64,000 nucleotides of DNA, from positions 15,774,346 to 15,838,345 of the forward strand of contig CM036215.1 in the NCBI GenBank assembly GCA_020631735.1, in the 5' to 3' direction. Positions 46,870 through 58,908 of the stretch are shown piece after piece (position 1 is the stretch's first letter; each line of letters opens with the position of its first letter). This stretch comes from Saccharum officinarum (lineage: Eukaryota > Streptophyta > Magnoliopsida > Poales > Poaceae). Both the position numbers and the translations under genes were made by a program. The notes beneath the pieces are model-generated. The model had not been told where the DNA came from. It saw only the letters and a list, made by a program, of their open reading frames with translations, and did no database searches.

Positions 46870-48868
46870 CACTACTAGAGAACAGACTTTTCATCTTTGG
46901 ATTTAGTCCTAGCCGGATTTTGGCCCGGGAGTGATGGAAGATTTAGTCCCGGTTGGAATCACCAACCAGGACGAATCCCCTGCCCAACAGATAGTGCAGC
47001 AGGTTTTTGCAGCACTATTTGTTGGGGACCTTTAGTCTCGGTTTGTGGTTCAAACCGGATTAAAGATTGACTTTCAATCCTTGTTGTAGCCACAAACCGG
47101 GACAAAAGGTCCAGCCGACCTTTGTTCCCGGTTGGTGGCTCCAACCGGGACTAGAGGTTGACCCTTTAGTCCCGGTAGGCTCCACCAACCGGAACTAAAG
47201 GTCTCCACCTATATATATCCGCTTGCACTATCCCCTAGGACGAGACCAGGTGGTCAAATCAGTCGCTGGCCCTTGTGTTCATCCTGTTCTTGCTTGGGGG
47301 AGCAAGTTCTTGCTCTTGGGCACCGCCGCTTCATCTCCAAATCTTCCAAAGGTTAGCAACTTCATCTTCTAATCTTTCATTGCTAATAATGTAGATCGTT
47401 TTGATGCTTTATTAATAAACATAGAAATATTCAAATATGTGGTTTTTGCAGATTATGAATAATAGTGATGAATTTTATTTTTATTTATACATCATTTGTA
47501 GATCTTTGTTTTCTAGATTATGAGTATGTGGTTGGTTTTTAAGATTATGAAATATTCATGTATGTGGTTGTTTTAGATTATGAATAAGCATAGAAATATT
47601 CAAATACGTGGATTTTAATGTTTTTTCGATTATGAATATGTGGTTGTTTTCTAGATCTTTGTTAGCAACGTTATTTCTTCATGAGAGTTAATAATCGTTC
47701 AAAAAATATGTGCAAAATGTTGTATGGTATATTTATATAGAGGTTCTATATTTATTGGGATGTTTTTTTTTCCAGTTTTTTGGTTATGATGAATGGCGGC
47801 AGATTCCTTCCCCATATAGGTTTTCACCCTGATGTTTCGTTTGAGCCATCGTCAGAAAGGGCCGTCCTGCGTAACCCAGACCCATCAGTTGTATGGAATA
47901 TTTTAAGTTTTATATGCTAATATAATTTTTGCTTATATACATTCATTGATAATATGATTATTGTGTATGTTATAGACTATAAAACCGGTGAAGTGGCTAG
48001 AAGATGCACTATGGCTGCTCGGGGTGTATGACATCTTCGAGAACATGACATGTCAGGAGGCGAATGGAGGCGAGATATGGACACACAGTCTCTCCTTCGA
48101 CATTCCTATTAGGTACAATAATCAGGTGCGCCAGCAGATCATCTAGGTTGGACGACAGTCGGTGACCAAGGTAGGTGCCCAGCTTGACACCATGCATCTT
48201 ACATTGCACGCACTTGAGCGGATTGGGTAACGTATTCCTAATTGGTCCTAAATGAAGATACAAGCTTTAGTTCAGCGTACTCTGAATATGCCGCTAGTAA
48301 CCAGAGGAATGCGTCATACAACTTAATGGATGTGGTACGACGTGTATAATATGAGAGTAATGTTTATTTATTTTTATTATTATATGAGCGCTTCCTGATA
48401 CTTTTTTGTTTGTCCGCTTGCAGCATTTGCTCCACGACTACACCTATGTTACATGTGGCTTGCATCCTATTCTCACGCAAGCTCTTAAAAGACTGGGGTA
48501 TTACTGGGACTTCGTGGAAGTGATCGGCCAGAGGACGACAACTGGCTACCAGCATTGCATGAGAATAAGGCATAGCCCGGATATCGGTAGTCCATCAGTA
48601 GGCTACATCTATGGGATGCCATGTCCTCAGCGTTGTGAGGCAGTTGAGAGTGTTATAGTGCGGGCTTTGCATTACGTAGACATTGTCCGTGGTTACACCA
48701 TCCAGGACATGCGCTACTTGCAGTGGAGACAAGAGAGGTTTGCAGCCAGCGATATTTAGGATCTATATGTTAGTTTGGTTTTTATGCGTATAAACTTTAA
48801 TTCGAGTGGTTATGTACTTTAATTAGGATAATTCGTATGGATATTTTAATTATGTTTGTATGGACAAG
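46870..48868 (+). mobile_element. 5' part of a CACTA element
   Basis: Begins CACTACTAGAGAACAG. The next 330 bases hold TTTAGTCCCGGTTGG and its complement at least eight times, typical subterminal repeats of a grass CACTA family. An unrecognised intron-bearing gene follows. No matching right terminus appears before the SIRE-type LTR at 48869, so the element is truncated or split by that insertion. Confidence 0.75.
47785..48759 (+). pseudogene. Unrecognised three-exon gene inside the CACTA element
   Basis: Exon 1 (from ATG 47787; MMNGGRFLPHIGFHPDVSFE) ends before GTATGG at about 47891. Exon 2 starts after GTTATAG at about 47975: PVKWLEDALWLLGVYDIFEN, and ends near 48355. Exon 3 starts after TTGCAG at about 48424: YVTCGLHPILTQALKRLGYY, then IVRGYTIQDMRYLQWRQERF, with a stop at 48757-48759. 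Exon 2 contains four in-frame stops (the first in QQII-stop-VGRQ, a likely CAG to TAG change). I do not recognise the family; it may be a captured host gene or a CACTA accessory protein. Confidence 0.55.
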
Positions 48869-51066
48869 TGTAAGGTCCTAGATGGCTACAGGGGGGTGAA
48901 TAGCCTATAAAAATTCTACAAATACCACTAAGCAAACTTGTTAGAATAACAAACGGCGTAAAGCGAGTTTTGCTTAGCCTACGGTTGTGATGCAAGCCTC
49001 TTATCCACAAGTCTAGTAGATTATGATCTCTAGTTCACACAAGGGCTATGTCACTAAACTTACACTAGTGAGCAAGCTAACAACTACTAGCAAAGGCTAC
49101 AACTAGAGCTACACAAGATAACTAGTAAAAGTAAATGCGAGAGAGGATTGTGAATCTTATACCGACGGTGGAGTGGAGATGTTGCCAATCACCAAGATGA
49201 TATACAATCAATCAAGATTGACAACAACACAATATGAAGACCAATCACCGGGAGACAAGAGACACACTATTTTTGTTCACTCGATGTTCACTTGTGCACC
49301 GACAAGCTACGTCACCGGTTGTGTCGACCAACACTTAGATGGTTCCTCGGTGTGACCCTCAAGTCACTTGCCCCTCAAGGCACGCCCCGCAAGGCACCGC
49401 AAGACACCACTCTCAAGTGAGATAACTCAATGATACGCGTAATCCACTAGAGTTGCTTTTGGTGCTCCGCCGAGGAAAGCACAAGAACCTCTTACAATCA
49501 ACCGGAGGTGGCCAAGAACAATCTCCTTCTCTTGCCAACACCTCCAACAATCTCCAAGCCGGCTAGGAGCGGTACTCTCCAAGAGTAACAAGAAATCCAC
49601 CAGCTAAACCACCCACAAGTGCCACTAGATGCCCTCAAGCTATGCAATACACTTTGGGATCACTCAATCTCACTTTTGATTTGCAATCAAGCAAGAGAGA
49701 TGAGTGAGAGGGAGAAGCTATAGCTCAAAGGATGCACAAGAATGTTAGAAATCATGAGAGGCCTCCCCAAGGGCCGACCAACAAGTATTTATAAGCATCC
49801 CAAATGAATACATCCATTGTACCCCTTCACTGGATGTTTTTCGAGATGACCGGACGCGCCGGTCAAAACTGACCGGACGCGCTCAACCGCGTCCGATCCT
49901 CCAACGGTCACTGCGCCAACGGTCAAATGCAACGACCGGAAGCACCCCAGGCAATGACCGGACACGCCGATCGCACAGTACAGCGCGCCCGCAAAGCATC
50001 GACCGGACGTGCTCCAGGCAACGACTGGACGCGACAGTGCCAGCGTCCGGTTAGAGTCCAGTAAGCTCCCTCAACGACCGGACGCGTCCGATCGTGTGTG
50101 ACCAGACGCGCCGCGCGTCCGATCGACCTTGCGAACTTTAGTTTCCTCTGGGTGCCTGACCGGACGTGCCGGTCTCGCGAGTGACCGGACGCACCGGTTG
50201 CAAACCCTAACACCCGCACGCCTGACTGCTGCGTTGAACTGACCGGACGCGTCTGGTCAAACCGTGACCGCGTCCGGTGCAGCGTCCGGTCACCTTTGTG
50301 ACCTCCGTTCGCCTCCGTTTCTTTTCCGACTTCCGGCGTAGTGGAAAATAGGCATTTCAACTCCTCAAAAACGCTTGAATCCCGTGCTCGCAAGCTCAGC
50401 GGGAGGGAGAGAGAGAGACCCAAACCCTCTCTACCGCTCAAACTCCAACGCCTTCGCAAATGTGCCAACACCAACAAGTGAACACCACCTTGTGCACATG
50501 TGTTAGCATTTTCATAATCATTTTTGAAGGTTTTCCAGTTAGCTCACTTGGCCCTACATGCAATGCACTTCATGAATTCACCTAGTGGCACCCATGCATC
50601 GAATAACCGATAAGACTTCCCCTCTTAATAGTTCGGCTATCGATCCTAAACCCACTCACACCCTCTATGGTGTCTTGAGTGCAAAACAAAATGGCCCTAT
50701 GGTTATACCTTTGCCTTGAGCCCATTTTGTTTTTTCCAAAAGATATGATCCACTTCATATCATCACATGACCGTCTTGATTCATCGACCTTGACTTCACT
50801 TGCTCTTCACCATTGCATCGGTCGTCGGCGCCAAGTCTTGCTCAAGCTTCACCATCGCATGGTCTTTCGCTTCAAAGCCTCGACTTGCCCTTCACCTTCA
50901 CAACCGATCCATCGAGCCAAGCATCATCTTGGTCTTCATCATCTTGGTCACATGAGTCAATGTCATGTCTCATATTCAATGACCACCTTTATCTAAATCA
51001 TCCATTTAGATACAAAGGTTAGTCCTAGGTTTTATCAATTAGCCAAAACCAAACTAAGGACTTTCA
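48869..51066 (-). repeat. 3' LTR of a minus-strand SIRE/Maximus-type copia element
   Basis: 2198 bases bounded by TGTAAGGTCC and GGACTTTCA on the plus strand, so TG...CA. Immediately to the right the minus strand reads CCAAAAAGGGGGAGAT, a polypurine tract that makes this the 3' LTR of an element on the minus strand. Very long LTRs with a CTCCCCCTTTTTGG neighbour are typical of SIRE/Maximus elements in grasses. Region 49849-50290 holds about eleven irregularly spaced GACCGGACGCGCC-like words. Confidence 0.78.
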
Positions 51067-51578
51067 ATCTCCCCCTTTTTGGTAATTGATGACAACCCTC
51101 ACAAAGATGATTTTGATAATAAAAGTTTTGAACTTGTCATACTTGTCCAATCATTTTGCTCATAAGTAAAGTTTGGACAATTATCACAAGCTCGGTTTTG
51201 GTATCATTAGCTCTCCCTACATATGTGCATAGAGTTTGGATTGAAAGCTTTGCACATATGCATGGATAGAAGTGTTGAGAGAGTAATTCTACCAAAATGA
51301 TGCTAAGGTGTAAGAAATGGACCTTTGAAGCGTGATACCAATCAGAGTTGCATTTTACACCATCCTTAGCATCATGAAGTAACTAGACAACCATCACAAC
51401 TCAAGAACCCCGTGAGATCAACATTATAGTAAAGGTTCTTGGACCACTTGTAAAGTTTTAAGCATGTCTAGATACCACATGTAAACTATTCCTATGCATG
51501 CTAGTAGATCATTTCATCATTCAAGTTCTATACTAGCATTGCACCATTGCACCACACCAAGCATGTATATTGAATTTA
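51067..51578 (-). mobile_element. Internal 3' part of the SIRE-type element
   Basis: Polypurine tract at 51067-51082, then non-coding sequence up to the gap. No ORF that I can support. Body of the element is missing in or beyond the gap. Confidence 0.55.
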
Positions 51579-51678
51579 NNNNNNNNNNNNNNNNNNNNNN
51601 NNNNNNNNNNNNNNNNNNNNNNNNNNNNNNNNNNNNNNNNNNNNNNNNNNNNNNNNNNNNNNNNNNNNNNNNNNNNNN
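51579..51678. other. Assembly gap (100 N)
   Basis: A run of exactly 100 N. Sequence on the two sides is unrelated. Confidence 0.99.
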
Positions 51679-54600
51679 ACCGAGCTCGGCCGCCTTCTGA
51701 CACACAAAACCGTCGTGGAATCACAGCTGGCACCACCATTCTCGAGTCATGCCAACCCCACGCGCCTAGGATCCTAGCCAAAGGGGCGTGGATCACCGCC
51801 ACGTGGCTCGGATGCCCCCTCACCGTTTGCCCGCCATTGACGAGCTCGGACTATAAAGTCCCGAGCTGAACCTAGCCTCTCCCATCCTCCACACACCGCC
51901 ACCCTGGTGGTCTCAACACATCGCACCATTCTAGAGAGGAGAAAGGGGAGAAGGGAGGAGAGGCAAAGGAGAAGCCGCAAGGAAGAACCGGACCGCGAGG
52001 GGGCACCGGTCGAGCTCGTCGAAGACGAAGGCGACACCGGAACCCCTCTTCTCCACACCGTCTGCACTGCACGGCTTCACAGCTACACAGCATGAACTCG
52101 CCCTGCATCGGTATCCTCTCACCATCGCCACCTCTGGTGAGTCACCGTGCCCAGCTCCTCTCACCCCGATCACCACTGTGACGTGCACCGGCATCGCCAC
52201 GACCACTTCGTATCGGAGATGGTCATGACGAGACCGTGAACACCACTGCACACGCGCGCGCACATCATTAGGCCTAGCCACTAACCGTTTTGCTCACCAA
52301 GGGCTAGTGAACGCCGACGACGGCGCGTCGCGAGACATGCTCGCCATGGCTAAAGCTCGCCATGGCAAGGTCATGTTCTCGCCGTGATAATGCGGTAGAG
52401 ATGGGAGGAAGGGAGCTACCAGATTCGCCTTGGCGAAGAACACACCATGCACACCTTGAAGAGAAGGAGGGATCCCCGGAGGCCTGTCCGACGGTGTTCT
52501 GCCCGGTCGGAGCCGTCGAGCCGCCATCACCGCGGAAGGTCCTGTTGGAGCCCAATTTCATCGTTTTGACCCCACCTTCGTACTCCTTTTGCGGCCGCGA
52601 AATGGTAGGCGACCTTATCACCCGAGCTAAGTCACCGTGGAGGCCTTGCCGCCGCTCACCACACGGTCGAGCCGCCACCGCCCATGAACAAGCCCCTAGA
52701 CGCTCCAATCCATACTGTTGACCCCTCTAAGGAGTTCCATGAGACCACACGGTGCCCTTGGGCCTACGATTTTTGCCCTTGAGCCCTCAGAGCACGAGCT
52801 CGGCTGCTCGCCGCCGGTGAGAGCACGGCCGGGAAAAGGAAACAGGGGAAGGAGGAGCAGCAGCGCTGCTTGGTGCACCGGTTGTACCGTGAGCCAAGAG
52901 CGGAGGAAGAGGGGGTGGACGCGGACCACCATGGACCACGTTGAGTCCCTGCACCGCACGTTCAGGTCCACCATAGGCCGTGCCCATGAGTTTCTGAGCC
53001 AGTTCGGAGCCCAGGAGGCGACGTGGCAGCACTAGAGCTTGCCACGTGGCGGGCCTAGCCCGGCCCAACCCGGCCTGTATCCGGCCTAGCCCAGGCCCAA
53101 CCGAGCCCGGTCGCGGTCCGTTGACCGTTGACGGGACCCACATGTCAGTGACTCGTTCTATTCCAGCCAATCAGAGCGTGACACGTGTCACTGCCTGGAA
53201 TTTCATTTTTCTTTTTCTTTTTCAGAAAATCATTTAATCTTTAGAAATTCATAACTTATTCATTTTAACTCCGAAAAATACCAAACAGTCTCTAAATTTT
53301 TCTAAAAATGAGCTCTACATCTTAGGCTTGTGTTTGAGTGTATTTGGATCTTTTGAATTTCTGTTGCTTCTTTGTGCACATCTATAGGAGTCGTTAATGC
53401 GACTCTACTTTACGATTAATAGAGCCGGAGGACCTACCGACTGAGGAGTACGACCCCGACTACAGCGAGGACTTGGGTGACGACCTGCCAGGTGCCACGC
53501 CCCACCCATCTCCATAGAACCTATTAAGCATGCAAATATAGAATTGCTAGCGCTTTACTTTTTGTAAATTATTATTATTGATGATAGGTTGCTTGGTAGA
53601 TGCTTTACCTTGAGCCCTTTACCTTGTCGTAACCTTACTCCTGCTCACCCCGCTGTTAGGCTAGATGCTCGCATGTTACATATTACTGCTTTTACTCTTA
53701 CTCGCATTATATCTGTGATGTGATGCCGGTGAGTGAGAGGCGTATATGTGTAAGGCACATAGTGTCGAGAACTTGATAAACCTGACTAAAGAACTAGGGA
53801 GATCTTGGCGTGCGTCTTGGGTGAGTGGTGAGGGTTGAGTCGATCGGACAGGATCCTACGACGAGTCTTTGGGCAAGTCTTGCTGGAGGGGTGCGACCTG
53901 GGCATCCCTCACGAGAGATACCTGTGGCGGGTATATTGGGAGGTGAACTGGGGTGTTGGTTATCCCTGGTGGAGGTGTTGTCGTGGCACGGGGAAGATGG
54001 TGTTTCCCCCTAGAGAAGATATCTTGTCTGGTCACCCTAAGGACTGGTATGTCTTGAGAACCGGAACCATGGGACCTTCGTGCACACCACTCGCTCCCGA
54101 TGGGCGGAAGACGATTACCCGACTGACTAGGGCGGTACCACTACTACTAGGTTGGAAGGTGATAGTGTAGGGAGGTACGGGCATGGGGTCCCACACCCTC
54201 CTAAGACAGCGTAGTAACCTTGGAGGCCCGGTACTACGTCTCACAGTCTTAGCATTTCAGTGGATGCCGGGTGGCCCAGGGCTGAGTGGTAGGGTGGTAC
54301 TGTACGGTTGGAAGGTAGTCGGAATTAGCCTAGACGAGCCGGATCGTCGAGGATGGCGATCTTGTGGATTACCAGGTGTACACGCTCTGCAGAGTTGATC
54401 GATCTATACGTATAGCCGCGTCCGCGGATATGGACATTCCCATGACCTACGCTTCACTTGATTAGATGAGAGGAGTCCTTTCTACCTTTCCCCGGGTTCT
54501 GTGTTGGATTCCGGCTTTGGCCGTTGAGACGAGATATGAGCGGGAGTTAATCTCGTCGTCTAGAGAGAGAGTGAGATGAGATGTGTTGTGTGTGATGGGA

Positions 54601-55057
54601 TTGGGAGAATGTGTGACTAAGATGGGTTAAAAACTGATAAACATCTTATTATTAATGGTAACTACTTGCATAGGAAACCCACAGCCTAAATAGGTCTCTT
54701 TCTACTTCCTCAATGCATTCCACTTTCCACAAAGCATTGCAAGCATAGGGTGGGCGATGCGTGGCCAGTACCAAGTGTACTGATAGATTTTTGACAGGTT
54801 CCGAGCCCGAGTACGACTACGAGGGTGATGATTGGGAGAATTAGAGGGTCTGTTCTACGCTCAAGCTGGTTCCAGAAGATCGTTTTCCGCTGCTATCTAC
54901 GTCGGATGTTGTTCCGGATGCTTGTGTGAGTGTGTTCCGCCCTGCGAGGCGAAGAGAATAAATTATGTAAAACTCTCTATTGTACTCTGATATTCGTGCA
55001 TGACTTTATGTATCGCTGAGATTTGGGTAAATTGACGGAATGTTTCGTCATTTTACA
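51679..55057. repeat. Non-coding LTR-like sequence, probably gypsy
   Basis: No coherent coding frame. The GC-rich left part (to 53150) is followed by AT-rich text with ATTCATAACTTATTCATTTTAA and by a GAGCCGGAGGACCTACCGAC segment, features I associate with long LTRs of grass gypsy (Tekay/Del-like) elements. The ORFs 53825-54398 overlap in several frames. The likely right edge is TTTTACA at 55057. Family and limits are uncertain. Confidence 0.4.
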
Positions 55058-55562
55058 CTTCGTTTCTATGGATTTCCCTTCGTGGAAATCAAGGACGTTT
55101 CAGTGGGCGACCCACTTTTCCATGCACGCGACGGCCCAGCATGCGCCAAGCAGCCCCCTACTCTGCCTGCCACTTTCCCTTTCCAGCCTGTGGTCCAAGC
55201 CTCCAAGGCACAACGTGTAAATGTTGTTTTCTTTGTGATGCAGGCTTACACAAACCAAGGCTCCAAGAAATATTTACTTTAAATTGCTATAATTTTTAAA
55301 TGGTGTATCCGTTTTTAATTTCATATGCACCGATGTGTTCTAGTGATGAGGCGGACAAAACTTGACCCTAGTTGCATATGTTTCAAAGAATTTTATTTTA
55401 GTAGCAATTTATGTGTATTATGTGCTAGGAGATTTATCAAAGGAGTTACTACTATGTAATACTAAAATTGTTAGTCAAAAAAATACTAAAGTTGTTACAT
55501 AATATACATATAGATTGTTATCATGGGGAATATATAATAAATTTTTTATATAGAATTTGCAT

Positions 55563-57575
55563 AAAGTTACTAGCCCTATATTCTGGGCTGGACTAGGCTG
55601 GCACATGGAGTTGCATGTCCATGTAAAATGGCGCTCCTAGCGCCCGGACGCCCGGATGTACGGGCCGTCCGGACGCGTCTAGATGGTGCGCGCGCTCCGC
55701 ATGGAACGGCTCCCCCACGAGAAAAAAAGCCCCCGCTCCGCCCGCAACGCGCGTGGGATCCGCCCCATCGCCGACCTCGCCCGTTGTAGCACCTCCGCAC
55801 GCCCGCCAGCTCGTTCTCTAGATCCCCCAGCTTGCACGGGGTCCGTCCATCGCCATCCTCGCCCGCCGTAGCACCTCCGCACGCCCGCTAGCTTGTTCTC
55901 CAGATCCCACCCCCCTAGATTGCACGAGGCGGCCTCGCCCGACCCCAGCACCTCTGCACAACCGCCATCTCGTTCTCCAGAGGCCACCCCCTTCCCTTGC
56001 TGCCCCAACGGTAGGTGAAGAAACTGAAACAACAGAGCAACACTAGTGAAACATTAGCTGAAACCCTATTGCAACATTAACTGAATATTTGTTGCAACAA
56101 AGAAAATTGCTTGTTGAAACACCAAATCAGAGCAAGTGCAACAAACAGAACAAGCTACTGAAACTTCCAAAAAATAGTAATGCATACATGTTGAAACAAA
56201 GGGACTTACTCGTTGAAACAGCAAATCAAAATAACTGAAACAAACATAACAAAACTACTGCAACATCCGGGAAAGTGCTAATGCATACTTGTGCAACAGC
56301 AACCCAAAGACTGCAACAAACTGCAATGCAAGAATGAAACATCAGCAAAAAAACTAGTGAAACAAAAAGAAGTAAAAGCTTGTGCAACAGCAAAAAGACA
56401 TTACTGCAACAACATAAACCAGCCTGGTGCAACAAAAATCGCCATAAACCCTAGTCCCACCGCTGCGTCTCAGATCCAGTGGAGGAGTGAAGGAGCAGGA
56501 GGAGGAAGGCCAGATCCAGAGGAGGAGGAGGGAGGAGACCTCAGATTCAGAGGAGAACTGGGGAGGAGGAGGGGATGGCTACAACATCAGAGAATCATGC
56601 AAAAGCATTTCACATCATCTGTTGTGTGTAGATCTGAATTGCCACAAACCCTAGCCACCATCAAAACCATAGATCCAGAGAAGGGAGGGAGGAGGAGGAA
56701 GAGGAAGAGGAGGGAGAGTAAGATGAGGGAACAGATCGAGAACCAGAGGGGGAGGAGGAGAAGTGGTGCCTCAGATCTAGATCCCTCCCTACCTACCTCG
56801 TCGGAGCCTATGGAGCTAGCGGCGCGTGAGGGCGAGAGCACCAAGGAGGGAGGGGAGAGGTGCGTGGGTTCACCGGATGCTGCCGCGTCGCCCCAACTTC
56901 GGTGGCGAGGAAGGTGTGCATGTGGTAGCGGTGGGGAGGGGAGGGAGGAAGGGAGGGGGAGGGGAGGGAGGAGGGAGGCTCGCCGCCGGCGTAGCACCGG
57001 ACGCGCGCGGGGAGGAGCGCGCCAGCGCGGCGCTGGAGGAGCACGCGCGCGGGGGGAGCGATAAAGACGAAGAGGAGAGAGAAGGCGGAATGGATAATGC
57101 GGGGAGGAGACGAGCGAGTCTGCGAGTGGATGCGGGGAGGAGGCGAGCGAGTGAAGGCAGGACGTCTGGCGCAGGTCGGATGTATCATTACCGTAAACCC
57201 ATGTGACGATCCATGAGCAAGTTGCATGTAAAAGTCCACGGGCCATGTTACAAAAATCCAAAAGGCCGCGGGCGGCAGGGGTCGCTCGCTCCACCACGAG
57301 CATGACTGCGGCGTAGTAGCTTTTGCATTACATAAAGGTACGTACTAGCCCTATATTCTGAGCTGGGCTGGCACATGGTGGAGTCGCATGCCCATGCAAA
57401 AATGTGACCGGGATTAATTTTGTGCATGTGTATCGGTTCTATATAAGCCCATGTGATAACCCATAAATAAGTTACATGTAAAAGTTCACCCTATCACAAA
57501 AATCCAAAAGGCCACGCGGGTGGTAGGGGTCGCTTGCTCCACCACGAGCGCACGTAGTAGTTTTTAGCCTTGTGC
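55563..57575. repeat. Tandem duplication A-B-A'-B' split by a GC-rich insertion
   Basis: A (55569-55635, ACTAGCCCTATATTCTG...GGCACATGG) recurs as A' at 57347-57420. B (57197-57335, CCCATGTGA...CCAAAAGGCC...CACCACGAGC) recurs as B' at 57447-57575. Between A and B about 1.55 kb of unrelated GC-rich DNA is inserted. No gene. Confidence 0.65.
55636..57190. mobile_element. GC-rich insertion of unknown class
   Basis: Opens with CTAGCGCCCGGACGCCCGG words. Holds an 80-base triplicate repeat (CCTCGCCCG...AGCACCTCCGCAC, near 55775, 55857 and 55935), then a 420-base block of TGCAACA/TGAAAC words (56026-56445), then purine-rich GGAGGAGGAG DNA. ORFs on both strands here follow base composition. The shape suggests a non-autonomous DNA element, but I see no terminal repeats. 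Confidence 0.4.
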
Positions 57576-58908
57576 GTGTTGGTGGATGATGTCTCATCAG
57601 GAAGAAAAATAACTTTTTTTTGTCTTTCGTGAGTTACCTATTTTCTTATTCGTTTCTTATGTTTTTTTTAGGGAAATCATATTCGTTTCTTATGTGTTGG
57701 TCTTGTACTCTTGTGAGAAATAGAGCCCAACTTTAAAAGCCAATAATGTCAGCCTCTACAGTTAAACAGAGAATGCTACTTATCGTGGGCCGACATTTCC
57801 TGTGGCCCAATCTCCAATGACGTAGCACGCAGTCTCCACGCATCCAACAGAAGCGCACAACCCTAGCAATCCAGCCCAGGGCCTGTTTGGATTAGGAACA
57901 AGTTCCCACTGCTAAAATATTTAGGACTGGGGTAGGATTAGGGCTGGTTGGCTGGATCACAATCTATTACCGGCCTGGCTTCACCTGCAACAGCCATTTC
58001 AGCAAGGCAATTATGGTTCTGGTCACGGGTCTGCTGCTCCTAATTCCAGACTACAGCGTGAAGTACCACCCCAATACAAGCTAGCAATCGACAATTCTAA
58101 CAGTGTAGGTAATACACACATACACATGATACACCCATCCCAAATTTATGTGCTCTGGTTAAACTGAAGCCTCCAATAAGGCAGTTTGGCTCCTGTTAGT
58201 TCAGCATACTTTCATTAAGGCTTCAACTTACATACACAGTCGGTCTGCATGATGTAATGCATCCTGACGAAAACTCAAGATGAAAAAAAAACAAAATTCG
58301 AAAAAGGTTAACAAATTTCATTCTTCCTCACTCAACCATTGAGTACAGGTGAGTTATGCAACACAAACTTTTATCGTTCAATGGCCAACTCAGTTTCTAC
58401 CTACATTTGCAACAGCCAACCTGTAAAAATGGACTGACCAGCTCCACAAAGCCGCGCCCGAGGCCTGTTCGCCCCTGTTCGTTCGCTGAAAAGTACTGCT
58501 AAAATAATGCTGAAGAACGTAAATTTCTAATCCTCTTAAGAAAGTTTCATCATATCACCCCACACCTGATGTTACATCATGAACATGAGTAAGCGACTAC
58601 GGATTCGACACAAATGCAGCACATAACAAAGAGAGCCCCACAAGGTAGAAACAGAGAGCGGATACTAGTAATGTTTATCACATTTCATTTAGTTCTAGTA
58701 ATAATTAACAAACGACCCAAACAATACAATAACCTCTGCTTAATATTGCAGAGCACTGAATTACCGAGTTCACCACGAGAGCAGCAGGACACAAACGAGA
58801 GCAAAGTAGCAGCAGAGCACAGCGCTCGCAAGCATATACAGTACCAACAGAGCTTTATTACCGCACAGTTATAGGTGACCAGGAACACACAATAGCCAGT
58901 CCACGGAC
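57576..58908. other. Intergenic and 3' flank of the GGP gene
   Basis: MITE-like ends GGGCCTGTTTGGATTAGG (about 57890) and CCTGTTCGTTCGCTGAAAAGTACTGC (about 58470) are visible but not their partners. The 3' UTR of the GGP gene probably occupies about 58600-58908. No other gene seen. Confidence 0.4.

Noticed and set aside
49849..50290. CRISPR-like spaced repeats
   Set aside because: Spacing is irregular, the word is variable, and the context is a plant LTR.
49923..50477. 184-codon ORF in the SIRE-type LTR
   Set aside because: It is a reading of the GACCGGACGCG minisatellite inside an LTR, not a gene.
51494..51869. ORFs running through the N gap
   Set aside because: They are artefacts of translating N and join unrelated sequences.
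56587..57303. 238-codon minus-strand ORF and its 257-codon plus-strand partner (56291-57064)
   Set aside because: They lie in purine-rich GGAGG repeats; the peptides are Ser/Pro/Arg/Gly-rich and mirror each other.
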